A stretch of 33,602 nt of DNA from Bacteroidota bacterium (GCA_006226345.1 SBHD01000130.1:1-33602); one strand, 5' to 3'; positions 1 to 8,816 are shown, numbered from the stretch's first letter. Notes: generated from the letters alone by a model not told the origin. Program-made: numbers and translations.

Positions 1-957
1 AATACGATACCTGACCGCACCAAACGGATGCCGCCACCGGAGGTTCGTATTTCTGATGCCAATCCGCAAACGGCGGAGTACCAGTGGGGGAGCGTGCAAC
101 TGGTGCATTGGACGGCGCCTTCCGGTGAAGTGCTGGACGGCCTGCTCTTCAAACCGGATGGGTTTGATCCGAACCAGCAGTATCCGATGCTGGTGTATTT
201 CTATGAAAAATCGTCGGATGGCCTGCACCGGCACCGGGAGCCTGATTTCGGCCGCTCGACGATCAATTTTAAAATGTATGCCAGCCGGGGATACCTGGTG
301 TTCGTGCCGGATATTCCGTACCACACCGGCTACCCGGGTGAAAGCGCCTTTAATGCGGTCATGAGCGGTGTGACCGCCATGCTGAACCGCGGCTTTGTCG
401 ACCGGAGCCGGATCGGGATGCAGGGGCATTCCTGGGGTGGGTATCAGGCGGCCTACCTGGTAACCCGCACCAACCTGTTCGCCTGTGCGGAAGCCGGTGC
501 GCCGGTGTCCAATATGACCTCCGCTTACGGCGGCATCCGGTGGGGCTCCGGGCTCAGCAGGCAATTCCAGTATGAGCAAACGCAAAGCCGGATCGGCGGC
601 TCGCTGTGGGACTATCCGATGCGCTACCTGGAAAACTCACCGCTTTTTGCGTTGGATAAAGTGCAAACGCCACTGCTAATTCTTCACAACGACGAAGATG
701 GCGCTGTGCCCTGGTACCAGGGTATCGAACTGTTCGTCGGCCTTCGCCGCCTGGGCAAACCCGCCTGGCTGCTCAATTATAACGGCGAGCCCCACTGGCC
801 GGTCAAACTGCAAAACCGGATCGACTTCCAGACGCGCATGCAGCAGTTTTTTGATCATTATCTGAAAGGAGCCCCGCAACCCTCCTGGATGGTGCGTGGT
901 GTGCCGCCCCTGGAAAAGGGTATCCTGCAGGGCCTCGAACCGGCCAGGAAGGAATAG
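1..957 (+). CDS. S9 family prolyl/glutamyl oligopeptidase, C-terminal part (5' end outside window)
   Basis: The frame is open from base 1, so this is the 3' end of a longer gene; the first ATG at 28 is internal. The protein is the catalytic alpha/beta-hydrolase domain of an S9 serine peptidase. The nucleophile lies in GHSWGGYQ (Ser codon 430-432), the acid in HNDEDGAVPW (Asp codon 697-699) and the histidine in NGEPHWP (His codon 793-795). The stretches SAYGGIRWGSG, QYEQTQSRIGG and AVPWYQGIE are typical of a large Bacteroidota group of secreted S9 peptidases that cleave oligopeptides in the envelope. The N-terminal beta-propeller and signal peptide should lie upstream of the window. Family assignment is firm; exact substrate preference (Pro or Glu) cannot be read from the sequence. 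A long AT-rich hairpin follows the stop. Confidence 0.9.
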   Translation, partial: NTIPDRTKRMPPPEVRISDANPQTAEYQWGSVQLVHWTAPSGEVLDGLLFKPDGFDPNQQYPMLVYFYEKSSDGLHRHREPDFGRSTINFKMYASRGYLVFVPDIPYHTGYPGESAFNAVMSGVTAMLNRGFVDRSRIGMQGHSWGGYQAAYLVTRTNLFACAEAGAPVSNMTSAYGGIRWGSGLSRQFQYEQTQSRIGGSLWDYPMRYLENSPLFALDKVQTPLLILHNDEDGAVPWYQGIELFVGLRRLGKPAWLLNYNGEPHWPVKLQNRIDFQTRMQQFFDHYLKGAPQPSWMVRGVPPLEKGILQGLEPARKE

Positions 958-975
958 TTATCTAGCGTTGCTAAT

Positions 976-1078
976 ACTTTTCCAATTTTTCTTTTCCAAT
1001 TTCAAATTTCAAATCAAATGGAAGTTCCCAAATCAGTTCATTTGAAATTGGAAAAGAAAAATTGGAAATTTGAAAAGT
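976..1078. repeat. Long AT-rich inverted repeat between the S9 peptidase gene and creD
   Basis: Positions 982-1007 and 1040-1065 form a perfect 26-bp inverted repeat around a 32-nt loop. The outer flanks 976-981 and 1073-1078 also pair if a 7-nt bulge is allowed. The arms are almost pure A/T with short CC/GG pairs, and the sequence has no coding look. It could end transcription of the peptidase gene or be a copy of a dispersed intergenic repeat. The rest of this 265-nt gap holds a TACTTTTA at 1202-1209, a possible -7 element for creD. Confidence 0.75.
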
Positions 1079-1222
1079 TGTACGTCCCTGAAACAGGTTG
1101 ACCGTTCTTCCCACATCCTATTGGCAAGTGCTACCCGGTTAAAAAACTTCCCGTCCAGGGTTGCAGTTTTGAAAATTAAAATCAAACTTTGTATTTCAAA
1201 GTACTTTTAAAATTTCGAAACC

Positions 1223-2554
1223 ATGCAATCTACCACACCTAATTCAACCGAGCCAACTTTTTTCCAGCGTCAATCCACTACCATAAAAGGCATACTGATC
1301 TTTTTGCTGGTATTGGTCCTGTTGATACCCGCCTTTATGGTCGAAGGGGTTATCCAGGAACGCGAGTCCCGGCAAACGGAGGCTGTTATGGAAGTGAGCA
1401 GCAAATGGGGGCATTCTCAGACGCTGATCGGCCCTGTTCTGGCCGTGCCTTATGAACTGGTCCACCACGACGACGAGGGTAAAGAACTCAGGCGGGAAAC
1501 CCAATTCGCATACTTTCTTCCGGAGTCCCTGAACGTGGCAAGCACGGTCGCCCCGGAAAAACGCCACCGGGGGATTTTCGATGTGGTCTTGTACAGTAGT
1601 GTTCTTCGGCTGGACGGGACTTTTGCCCCGCTTTCTACAGCGCGGGTAATCCCGGCAGAAGCCACTGTACAATGGGGAAAGGCCGTACTGGTGCTGGGTA
1701 TCCCTGACCTGCGGGGGCTTCGGGACCAGGTCCGGCTAAACTGGGCTGGCTCGACGCTGATCTCCGATCCCGGCATTCCGGTGCCCGGCATAGCAGAGAG
1801 CGGTATTCACGTGCCACTGGCACTCGATCCGGAAAGCGTCGCACAGGAGCATACCTTCCAGCTGGACGTTTCCCTGAAAGGGTCCGGGTCGCTTTTTTTT
1901 ACACCGGTGGGCAAGGTGACCGAAGTGCAGATGGAATCGTCCTGGCCTGATCCCAGCTTTACAGGAGCATTTTTACCGGATGACAAGACCATATCCACGC
2001 AGGGCTTTAATGCGGCCTGGAAGGTGCTCAACCTCAACCGGAACTTCCCGCAGCAATGGAACAGCGACCAAAAATATCAATTTGGAGAAAGTACCTTTGG
2101 GGTGAGCTTTCTGTTACCGGTCGACAATTACCAGAAAGCCACCCGCTCAGTGAAATACGCGATCCTGTTTATCGGACTCACATTTTTATGTGTATTCTTT
2201 ATTGAAATGCAGCACACCACACCGGTGCACCCGTTCCAGTATGCGCTGATCGGGCTCGCTTTGGTGATCTTTTATACGCTGCTGGTTTCGATTTCAGAGC
2301 ATTTGCCGTTCAACAGCGCCTATTTCATCGCGGCGCTTATGACGATCGGCATGACCGGCTTGTATGCCCGTTCGCTCTTTCAGTCTGCCCGGATGGGCGT
2401 GCTGGTAGGTGGTACGCTGGCTGCTTTGTACGGGTTCCTGTTCGTCACCCTGCAACAACAGGATTACGCCCTGCTTATCGGCAGCATAGGCCTCTTCTGT
2501 ATCCTGGGTATCGTAATGTATTTCTCCCGCCGGATCAACTGGTATCCGGAGTAG
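1223..2554 (+). CDS. creD: CreD family inner-membrane protein
   Basis: The 443 residues match CreD in length (about 450) and layout. There is one N-terminal membrane helix (about residues 22-42), a large periplasmic domain containing GHSQTLIGPVLAVPY, and a C-terminal block of about five hydrophobic helices from residue 312. The block ends in QQQDYALLIGS and a charged tail, RRINWYPE, both family hallmarks. In E. coli, creD is regulated by the CreBC two-component system and affects envelope integrity and colicin E2 tolerance; its biochemical role is unknown. No creB or creC homologue is present here, so regulation in this organism is open. The ATG at 1223 directly precedes the cytoplasmic N-terminus and fits the family. 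The gene is convergent with the next gene. Confidence 0.92.
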   Translation: MQSTTPNSTEPTFFQRQSTTIKGILIFLLVLVLLIPAFMVEGVIQERESRQTEAVMEVSSKWGHSQTLIGPVLAVPYELVHHDDEGKELRRETQFAYFLPESLNVASTVAPEKRHRGIFDVVLYSSVLRLDGTFAPLSTARVIPAEATVQWGKAVLVLGIPDLRGLRDQVRLNWAGSTLISDPGIPVPGIAESGIHVPLALDPESVAQEHTFQLDVSLKGSGSLFFTPVGKVTEVQMESSWPDPSFTGAFLPDDKTISTQGFNAAWKVLNLNRNFPQQWNSDQKYQFGESTFGVSFLLPVDNYQKATRSVKYAILFIGLTFLCVFFIEMQHTTPVHPFQYALIGLALVIFYTLLVSISEHLPFNSAYFIAALMTIGMTGLYARSLFQSARMGVLVGGTLAALYGFLFVTLQQQDYALLIGSIGLFCILGIVMYFSRRINWYPE

Positions 2555-2577
2555 CCGGGCAGCCTGTTGAAACATGA

Positions 2578-2610
2578 ACTCGTCCTACGACCCGGAGTCG
2601 TAGGACGAGT
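2578..2610. terminator. Perfect 14-bp hairpin between convergent creD and DPP IV genes
   Basis: Positions 2578-2591 and 2597-2610 are exact reverse complements around a 5-nt CCGGA loop. The hairpin sits 23 nt after the creD stop and 13 nt before the stop of the opposing gene, the usual place for a shared terminator. It has no T-tract on either side, so it may instead be a palindromic intergenic repeat that blocks 3' exonucleases. Confidence 0.55.
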
Positions 2611-2623
2611 AGTAAGAACCAGG

Positions 2624-4804
2624 CTACGGCGTAGCTGGCACGCCGCCCGGCGGGCAATGCGCGCGCAGGTAGTTGGTGAACAGCGTAGCGAGGTGTTTGG
2701 AGGTGCCTTCACCTTCCCGGATGCCGTGGGAGCGGTTGGGATAGGGCATAACCTGGAACTGTTTGTTGTATTTGATCAGCTCATTGATGAGCATTTCTGC
2801 ATTTTGGTAATGAACATTATCGTCGCCGGTACCATGAATGTACAGCAGGTTGCCCTGCAGGTTTTTGGCGTAGGTGATCGGCGAGCCGTTGATAAAGTCC
2901 TCCCTGTTTTCCTGCGGCAGCCCCATATACCGTTCCTGGTAGATATTGTCGTATGTCAGTTGGTTGGCTACAGCAGCTACGGAAATGCCGGTCTTGTAGA
3001 TCTCCGGATACTGAAACAACAGGTTCAGGGTGGCCGAACCGCCGCCACTCCAGCCATGAACCGCTACCCGGCTGGTGTCGATCCACTTCCAGCGGTCGAA
3101 CATTTCACGGGCGCCCATAGCCTGATCGCGGATGTTCACGATGCCAATCTTGCGGTAGATGGCCTTGCGCCAGGCGCGTCCTTTGGGCGCAGGCGTGCCC
3201 CGGCCGTCCAGTGAGGCATAGATATAGCCGTCCTTGGCCATATCGCCCTGGTAGAGCCGATTGCGGCCGGCGCCCCAGCGGTCGCGGACCGTGGCGCCTG
3301 CCGGCTCGGTATATACATAAAAGACGATCGGGTATTTTTTTGAAGGATCAAAATTGTCGGGGCGGACCATCCAGCCGTCCATAGTTACTCCGTCGGCAGT
3401 TGTTACCTGGAAAAATTCAGTGTTGTTGTTTTCCGGCGGCTCGATTACCGGCGGAATTGCATTTTCCGCATCGAGCGACTTATGGCGGGGCAGTGTTACC
3501 CATTCCGTTTTGGGGGACGTATAGTAGTTGGAGAAGGTATGGCGTGCATATTGGGCGTCAGGCGAAACAGCATAGTTGTGCGTACCTTTTTGTCCGGCCG
3601 GCGAGAGCCGCTCGGCCTGGCTGTTGCCATCCATCCGGATGCGGTACAGGTATGCCTGTGTGGCATTGTCCGGTGCCGCCAGAAAATACAGGTATCCGCC
3701 GATCTCATCGACACGTTCGAGGCTGATCACGTCATAATCACCTGGCGTCAGCAGGATCTCCTGGCCGCCGTCGCGGGCGATCCGGTACAGGTGCCGCCAA
3801 CCGTCTTTTTCGCTGGTCCAGAGAAAGGCATTACCATCGGCAAGCCAATCCCAGTAGCCGTATGCCCCGTCATCCTTCAGATCGATCCAGGCATCATCCT
3901 GCTCAGTGTAGATGGTCCGGACGCTGCCGGTGCGGACATCACAGAGCATGAGCTGGCTTTCGTTTTGCTTGCGGTTGAGTTGCTGGATCATCAGTTCCTT
4001 TTCGCTGGCTGCCCATTCCATCCGGGGCACATAGGTGTTGCGCGGGTCGCCGGGAATATTCATCCAGGTAGTTTTGCCGGATCCCACATCCGCCACGCCG
4101 ATCCGGTAGGGGGAGGGTTCTTCGCCGACCTTCGGGTATTCCACCGGGATCGTTTGGGCATAGATCGAGTCGGTATTGTTGATCATGAGAAAATCCCGGA
4201 TCTGATTGGCATCGATCTGCCAGTACGCGATTCGCTTGCTGTCGGGGCTCCAGCGAAAACCATCGCGGCAGCTAAACTCTTCCTCGTAGACCCAGTCGAA
4301 CGTACCGTGAATGAGTTTGCGTGACCCTTTGGTCTGGGTCAGCTGCTGGATAGCACCGGTGGCAACATCTTCCACATACAGGTTGTGTTCGCTGACATAG
4401 GCGACTTTTTTTCCGTTGGGGGAAAATTTTGCAAACATGAGCGACGACTCCGGTTTGTCTTTACCCAGCTGGCGTAGTTTGTTCGTTTCCAGGTTTAGCA
4501 CCCAGTAGTCGCCCCGGGTGTCATAGCGCCAGACCCGTTTGCTGTTGGTATAGATGAGCAGGTGCCGGTCGTCGTTGGAAAATGTGAAATCGCGGACAGG
4601 CAGGGGCGCGTCGGCGCCTGCAGGTGTGAGCTGAGCAGCGGTGACCAGGGTGGTTTTACTGCGTTCGGGCAGGGTAACCTTGACAATATTGCCACTATCC
4701 CGGTCAAAGTAGCTGTTGCCTTCAAAGGCCCATTTTATTCCCTGTGCCGGCAGGTTTGTCAGCAGGGAACACAGTATCAGGAGAAGCAGGATACGTTTTT
4801 GCAC
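2624..4804 (-). CDS. Dipeptidyl-peptidase IV family S9B serine peptidase (copy 1)
   Basis: A 726-residue secreted peptidase that should remove N-terminal X-Pro or X-Ala dipeptides. The signal peptide is MQKRILLLLILCSLLTNLPAQ. A DPP IV beta-propeller follows with the substrate-amine-binding DWVYEEEF motif (Asp170-Glu176). The C-terminal hydrolase domain has Ser586 in GWSGGG, Asp661 in HGTGDDNVHYQ and His693 in NRSHGIREG. The spacing Ser-75-Asp-32-His is close to human DPP4 (78 and 32). The start is GTG: the frame upstream reaches a stop within six codons and contains no ATG. The nucleophile loop is GWSGGGSA instead of the common GWSYGGY, so the Tyr next to Ser is absent. It diverges from copy 2 across 244 bp. 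Confidence 0.93.
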   Translation of the reverse strand: MQKRILLLLILCSLLTNLPAQGIKWAFEGNSYFDRDSGNIVKVTLPERSKTTLVTAAQLTPAGADAPLPVRDFTFSNDDRHLLIYTNSKRVWRYDTRGDYWVLNLETNKLRQLGKDKPESSLMFAKFSPNGKKVAYVSEHNLYVEDVATGAIQQLTQTKGSRKLIHGTFDWVYEEEFSCRDGFRWSPDSKRIAYWQIDANQIRDFLMINNTDSIYAQTIPVEYPKVGEEPSPYRIGVADVGSGKTTWMNIPGDPRNTYVPRMEWAASEKELMIQQLNRKQNESQLMLCDVRTGSVRTIYTEQDDAWIDLKDDGAYGYWDWLADGNAFLWTSEKDGWRHLYRIARDGGQEILLTPGDYDVISLERVDEIGGYLYFLAAPDNATQAYLYRIRMDGNSQAERLSPAGQKGTHNYAVSPDAQYARHTFSNYYTSPKTEWVTLPRHKSLDAENAIPPVIEPPENNNTEFFQVTTADGVTMDGWMVRPDNFDPSKKYPIVFYVYTEPAGATVRDRWGAGRNRLYQGDMAKDGYIYASLDGRGTPAPKGRAWRKAIYRKIGIVNIRDQAMGAREMFDRWKWIDTSRVAVHGWSGGGSATLNLLFQYPEIYKTGISVAAVANQLTYDNIYQERYMGLPQENREDFINGSPITYAKNLQGNLLYIHGTGDDNVHYQNAEMLINELIKYNKQFQVMPYPNRSHGIREGEGTSKHLATLFTNYLRAHCPPGGVPATP

Positions 4805-4900
4805 AGTAGTGTATTTTTATGTGAACGTGTTTGAAATGTGCCGGGGGCAAAACAGTTGCGAAAGCCGTGCGGCCGGAATCTCAGGATGATAGCAGTTCTG

Positions 4901-4949
4901 TGATTAAACCCGTTGCCGGGCTGCGCGTTGGCTTCACCAGGTTTAATCA
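4901..4949. promoter_or_regulatory. 10-bp inverted repeat in the divergent DPP IV promoter region
   Basis: TGATTAAACC at 4901-4910 is the exact reverse complement of GGTTTAATCA at 4940-4949, with 29 nt between. It lies between the two divergent peptidase genes and just downstream of the putative -7 element of the leftward gene, in its long leader. It could be an operator for a shared regulator or a leader hairpin. This is suggested by position only. Confidence 0.35.
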
Positions 4950-4958
4950 GCGATTGGG

Positions 4959-4966
4959 CAAATATA
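4959..4966 (-). promoter_or_regulatory. Candidate -7 element for DPP IV copy 1
   Basis: CAAATATA on the plus strand reads TATATTTG on the minus strand, a perfect match to the Bacteroidota -7 consensus TAnnTTTG. It would give a leader of about 150 nt ahead of the GTG start at 4804. No clear -33 TTTG is seen at the expected distance. Confidence 0.35.
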
Positions 4967-4989
4967 GGCTTTGTGCGGCTTGTATTTAG

Positions 4990-5020
4990 TTGTCAGTATG
5001 CACGGGAGTGGCTACATTTA
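4990..5020 (+). promoter_or_regulatory. Candidate promoter for DPP IV copy 2
   Basis: A TTG at 4990-4992 and TACATTTA at 5013-5020, 20 nt apart, resemble the Bacteroidota TTTG-N(17-23)-TAnnTTTG promoter with one mismatch in the -7 box. It lies 28 nt before the ATG at 5049. Confidence 0.4.
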
Positions 5021-5048
5021 CCAACCTTATCCACTTTTTTGATTTCGT

Positions 5049-7286
5049 ATGCAACTTCGTATTCTGACTATCCTGTTGCTGTGTGCTGTAGTGGCAAGCA
5101 GCCAGAAACCCATTACGCTTGAAGCGATCTGGACAAACGATACCTATCAGGCCAAAACATTACCCGAATTTGAATTCTACCATGATGGGGTACACTTCAC
5201 CCAGCTGATCGATGGCAGAATAGAACAGTTTGACATCCAGACCGGAGCAAGTGCCGGCGTGCTTTTTGATCCTGCTGTCATCGCTCCGGATCAGGCAGCA
5301 GACTGGACCGGAACTGTCGATGCTTATCAGTTCAGCACCGATGGCCGGCGGCTACTGATCGCTGCCGGAAGGGAGAAGATATACCGGCACAGTACCCGGG
5401 CAAACTTTTTTGTATACGACACCCGCTCCCGGCAGCTCCGGCCTCTGCATCCCGGTACCAAACAACGCTATGCCGGCTTTTCCCCGGACGGCACCAAGGT
5501 CGCTTATGTTCTGGAAAATGACCTGTATTATCTCGACCTCGTTTCCGGGAATACTACCCAGGTGACCACCGACGGACAGGTGAATGCAATTATCAATGGC
5601 GCCTCCGACTGGGTATATGAAGAAGAGTTCAGGCTGGTGCAGGCGTATGCCTGGAGCCCCGATGGAAAGACCCTGGCCTTCCTGCGTTTTGATGAGCGGG
5701 AAGTGCCGGAGTTTACCATGGAAATGTACCATGGCGATGCCTATCCCGAACTGGTGCACTACAAGTACCCGAAAGTGGGGGCGAAAAATGCCGTTGTCAG
5801 TGCCCACCTGTACGACCTGGCAGCGGCCCGGACAACCCGTATCGCTATTCCCGGCCGGCAAGATACCTTGTCGGATGATTATCTGCCCCGGCTGGCCTGG
5901 ACCCCTGCCAGACAACTCTGCCTGACCCGGATGAACCGGCACCAGAACCAGGTACAGCTTTTCCTCGCTGATCCTGCTACGGGTGCCTGCACCATGCTGT
6001 ACGAAGAGACGGACCCCAGTTACCTCGACCTGCAGGAGCCGCATTTTCTGTCCGGAAATGCCGGATTTATCTGGCAAAGCGAAAAGAGCGGTTATAACCA
6101 CCTGTACCATTTCGACATGCAGGGCCGCCAGGTGGCTGCCCTGACAAAAGGCAACTGGGAAGTAACCGATTTTTATGGCTACGACGAAAAACGCGGACTG
6201 GCATATTTCCAGGCTGCAGCTGATACGCCGATGGAGCGCGAGCTATATGCAGTTAACCTGAAGGGTAAACGGCGGGAAAAACTGAGCGGTAAACCCGGTG
6301 TGCATGCCGCCCGGTTCAATCCGACATTCGACTATTTTATTGATACTTATGCGACGGTGAACACGCCACCACAGTATGATCTGTACAATTCGGAAGGCCG
6401 GCTGGTCCGCCAGCTGGAACAAAATGCAGCCCTGCGTGCCGAACAGGAAGCCTGTAGTGTGCTTCCGATCGAATTCTTCCAGGTACCGGTCAAAAATGCC
6501 TCCACACCTTCCGGCTTTTCCTGGGACGGTACGTTGAATGGCTGGCTGATCCGGCCCACAGCTCCGCAGTTCCAGGGGAAAAAACTGCCGGTCCTGATGT
6601 ATGTGTACGGCGGACCGGGTAGCCAGCAGGTGCTGGATTCCTGGAAGGGTACTAATTACTGGTGGTTCCAGCACCTGGCTCAGAAAGGGTATGTGGTGGC
6701 ATGTGTGGACAACCGCGGCACCGGCGGCCGGGGAGCGGCATTCCAGAAGATCACCTACCAACGCCTCGGCCAGTTTGAAACGGAGGACCAGATCGCAGCG
6801 GCACGTTATATCGGCTCCCTGCCTTATGTCGATCCTGCCCGAATCGGGGTCTTTGGCTGGAGTTACGGCGGGTATATGTCCTCGCTCTGCCTGCTCGAAG
6901 GCAATGATGTATTCAAGTCTGCTATTGCCGTTGCACCGGTGACACACTGGAAGTGGTACGATACGGTTTATACCGAACGTTATATGCGCACGGAGCAGGA
7001 GAACCCCGAGGGATATGCCAATTTCGCACCGGTAAACCTGGCCGAACGCTTGAAAGGCAATTACCTGCTGGTGCACGGGCTTGCTGATGATAACGTGCAC
7101 TTCCAGCACAGTGCCGAAATGGTCGATGAACTTATCGCCCGAAATAAACAATACGATAACATGTTCTATCCCAATCTCGACCACGGGATCCGGGGTGGGA
7201 ACGCCCGTCTGCACCTGTACACCATGATGACGCGTTTTCTGGATGAAAAATTAAAGGGCATAAGTCCCGAAGGTGCCAGGCCCTGA
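5049..7286 (+). CDS. Dipeptidyl-peptidase IV family S9B serine peptidase (copy 2)
   Basis: A 745-residue paralogue of the divergent neighbour. A signal peptide (MQLRILTILLLCAVVASSQ) precedes the propeller domain, which has DWVYEEEF at residues 187-194. The catalytic domain has Ser605 in GWSYGGYMS, Asp680 in HGLADDNVHFQ and His712 in LDHGIRGG. Ser-Asp-His spacing (75 and 32) is identical to copy 1. Here the canonical Tyr after the nucleophile is kept, so this copy is closer to the typical enzyme. Likely exported, releasing dipeptides for uptake. It ends 11 nt before the convergent nuclease-domain gene. Confidence 0.94.
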   Translation: MQLRILTILLLCAVVASSQKPITLEAIWTNDTYQAKTLPEFEFYHDGVHFTQLIDGRIEQFDIQTGASAGVLFDPAVIAPDQAADWTGTVDAYQFSTDGRRLLIAAGREKIYRHSTRANFFVYDTRSRQLRPLHPGTKQRYAGFSPDGTKVAYVLENDLYYLDLVSGNTTQVTTDGQVNAIINGASDWVYEEEFRLVQAYAWSPDGKTLAFLRFDEREVPEFTMEMYHGDAYPELVHYKYPKVGAKNAVVSAHLYDLAAARTTRIAIPGRQDTLSDDYLPRLAWTPARQLCLTRMNRHQNQVQLFLADPATGACTMLYEETDPSYLDLQEPHFLSGNAGFIWQSEKSGYNHLYHFDMQGRQVAALTKGNWEVTDFYGYDEKRGLAYFQAAADTPMERELYAVNLKGKRREKLSGKPGVHAARFNPTFDYFIDTYATVNTPPQYDLYNSEGRLVRQLEQNAALRAEQEACSVLPIEFFQVPVKNASTPSGFSWDGTLNGWLIRPTAPQFQGKKLPVLMYVYGGPGSQQVLDSWKGTNYWWFQHLAQKGYVVACVDNRGTGGRGAAFQKITYQRLGQFETEDQIAAARYIGSLPYVDPARIGVFGWSYGGYMSSLCLLEGNDVFKSAIAVAPVTHWKWYDTVYTERYMRTEQENPEGYANFAPVNLAERLKGNYLLVHGLADDNVHFQHSAEMVDELIARNKQYDNMFYPNLDHGIRGGNARLHLYTMMTRFLDEKLKGISPEGARP

Positions 7287-7297
7287 TGCAGGCTGGG

Positions 7298-7756
7298 TCA
7301 GTGGGGGTAATCCGGCAGGTCGGGCAGGAACGAAAAGGAGGATTCATCGAAATCGAGTGCGCAGCTAAAGGTCGCCAGGCCGTTGGTAACCGCCAGAAAA
7401 GGGGCCCGGAATTGCAGGTTGTACACAGCGACCTGCTCGAAGGTCGCCTGGCGAAGGGCCACTTTGGGCGACTTGCATTCAATGATGAGCCAGGGCCGGA
7501 CCTGGGTGTCAAACACAGCAATATCGCAGCGTTTAGGTCGCTGGTTCAGTACCAGGCCGACTTCCGACCGGATCCGGTTGGCCGGATATTCCTTTACCTG
7601 GAGCAGGTATTGCAGTACGAGCTGCCGCAGCAATTCCTCCGGCGTCAAAACGACGTGTTTCCGGCGAATAGGATCGAAGATCAGCTTGGTGCCTTCCCCC
7701 GCGGAGGATAGTTTCAGATCCGGTTCAAATTGCAGAAAATCCAGCTGGAGCAGCAT
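7298..7756 (-). CDS. Stand-alone HsdR N-terminal-like PD-(D/E)XK domain protein
   Basis: Using the ATG at 7756 gives 152 residues starting MLLQLDF, the usual beginning in this Bacteroidota family; longer in-frame starts at 7864 and 7822 add a segment without resemblance. The core matches the type I restriction enzyme R protein N-terminal fold (HSDR_N_2-like). KLIFDPIRRKHVVLTPEE is followed by the nuclease signature, Asp78 in KRCDIAVFD and Glu93-Cys-Lys95 in IIECKSP. No helicase or specificity subunit is nearby, so it is a free-standing domain of unknown substrate rather than part of a restriction system. It is convergent with the DPP IV gene. Confidence 0.8.
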   Translation of the reverse strand: MLLQLDFLQFEPDLKLSSAGEGTKLIFDPIRRKHVVLTPEELLRQLVLQYLLQVKEYPANRIRSEVGLVLNQRPKRCDIAVFDTQVRPWLIIECKSPKVALRQATFEQVAVYNLQFRAPFLAVTNGLATFSCALDFDESSFSFLPDLPDYPH

Positions 7757-7895
7757 GGCTACGAAGATGCGAAACTGCGTGCATGCAGACAAATAAACTT
7801 GGTGCGTGTTTAAAAATAACATTTTGGCGTCAAACCGGCCTGAATACAAATAAATGCCGCACATTTGAAATGGAGACAACCCTATCTTTTATATC

Positions 7896-8816
7896 ATGTC
7901 TGCACCTTTTTGGTATATCATCGCAAATCCGGCGGCCGGGAACGGCCGGGCGGGGCGTCGTTGGGCGGAGGTGGAGGCGCTTTTGCAGGAGTTGGGTTTC
8001 TCCTACACGGTTAAGTTTACCGGTCATCGCGGCCATGCGATCCGGTTGGTGGAAGAAGCGGTTCTGAACGGACACCATCATATCCTGGGCATTGGCGGCG
8101 ACGGCACTAACCACGAGATCGCCAATGGAATCCTGCAACAGGCGCATGTGCCCGGCACCGAAATAACCTATGCGTTGTTGCCGGTGGGCACGGGTAACGA
8201 CTGGGCCCGGCAGTACCGGATCCCGGCTGATCCGCGGGAGCGACTGTTGCGGCTGCAGGCCGGCCAAACCGTTTTACAGGATGCCGGCAAGGTGACCTAT
8301 CTCCGTGACGGGCAGCAGCAGCACCGGTATTTTGTCAATGTTGCCGGTATGGCCTACGATGCGTTTATTGCCCGAAAACTGGAGCAACACCGGTTTGTGT
8401 CCCGCCTGCAATATTTACTCATGGTCGGACAATACCTGATGGAGTACCGGCTGACGCCGGCCCGGCTGATCGCGGCTGAAGAGGCGGCAGAGGATGCCTT
8501 TTACACGATCAATATTGGCATTTGCCGGTACTCGGGCGGGGGCATGCAGCTGGTACCGCATGCCGTGCCGAACGACGGGCTATTGGCAGTTACCTATGCC
8601 CGTAAATTGCCCAAATGGGAGGTGTTGCTGCAAACCCTTCGCTTTTATAATGGCACGATCTTACAGCATCCCCGGATCGGGGGCTTCCAGACCCGAAATC
8701 TTCGGGTAGAGCATATCGGCGCGGTGCCTACTTTATTGGAGGCCGACGGAGAGTTTCTGGGTGAAACTCCGGCCACATTTTCCATTATGGAAAATGCCCT
8801 GCGGATCGCGCTTTAA
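7896..8816 (+). CDS. Diacylglycerol kinase family lipid kinase (YegS/DagK-like)
   Basis: 306 residues, the usual length. The N-terminal catalytic domain has IIANPAAGNGRAG (ATP-binding region), GIGGDGTNHEIANG at about residues 65-78 and LPVGTGNDWAR at 95-105, the three signatures of the family. These enzymes phosphorylate lipid hydroxyls such as diacylglycerol, or sphingoid bases in many Bacteroidota, at the inner face of the membrane. The C-terminal beta-sandwich ends in VPTLLEADGEFLGETP, which is also conserved. Substrate cannot be told from sequence. Its stop codon overlaps the stop of the next, convergent gene by three nucleotides. Confidence 0.92.
   Translation: MSAPFWYIIANPAAGNGRAGRRWAEVEALLQELGFSYTVKFTGHRGHAIRLVEEAVLNGHHHILGIGGDGTNHEIANGILQQAHVPGTEITYALLPVGTGNDWARQYRIPADPRERLLRLQAGQTVLQDAGKVTYLRDGQQQHRYFVNVAGMAYDAFIARKLEQHRFVSRLQYLLMVGQYLMEYRLTPARLIAAEEAAEDAFYTINIGICRYSGGGMQLVPHAVPNDGLLAVTYARKLPKWEVLLQTLRFYNGTILQHPRIGGFQTRNLRVEHIGAVPTLLEADGEFLGETPATFSIMENALRIAL

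Noticed and set aside
2567-3214. 215-codon plus-strand frame starting in the convergent hairpin
   Set aside because: Begins in the palindrome and runs antisense to the DPP IV catalytic domain; not a gene.
3482-4324. 280-codon open frame on the plus strand over DPP IV copy 1
   Set aside because: Shadow frame of the beta-propeller coding region.
6243-7214. 323-codon open frame on the minus strand over DPP IV copy 2
   Set aside because: Antisense to the catalytic domain of the peptidase; not supported by any motif.
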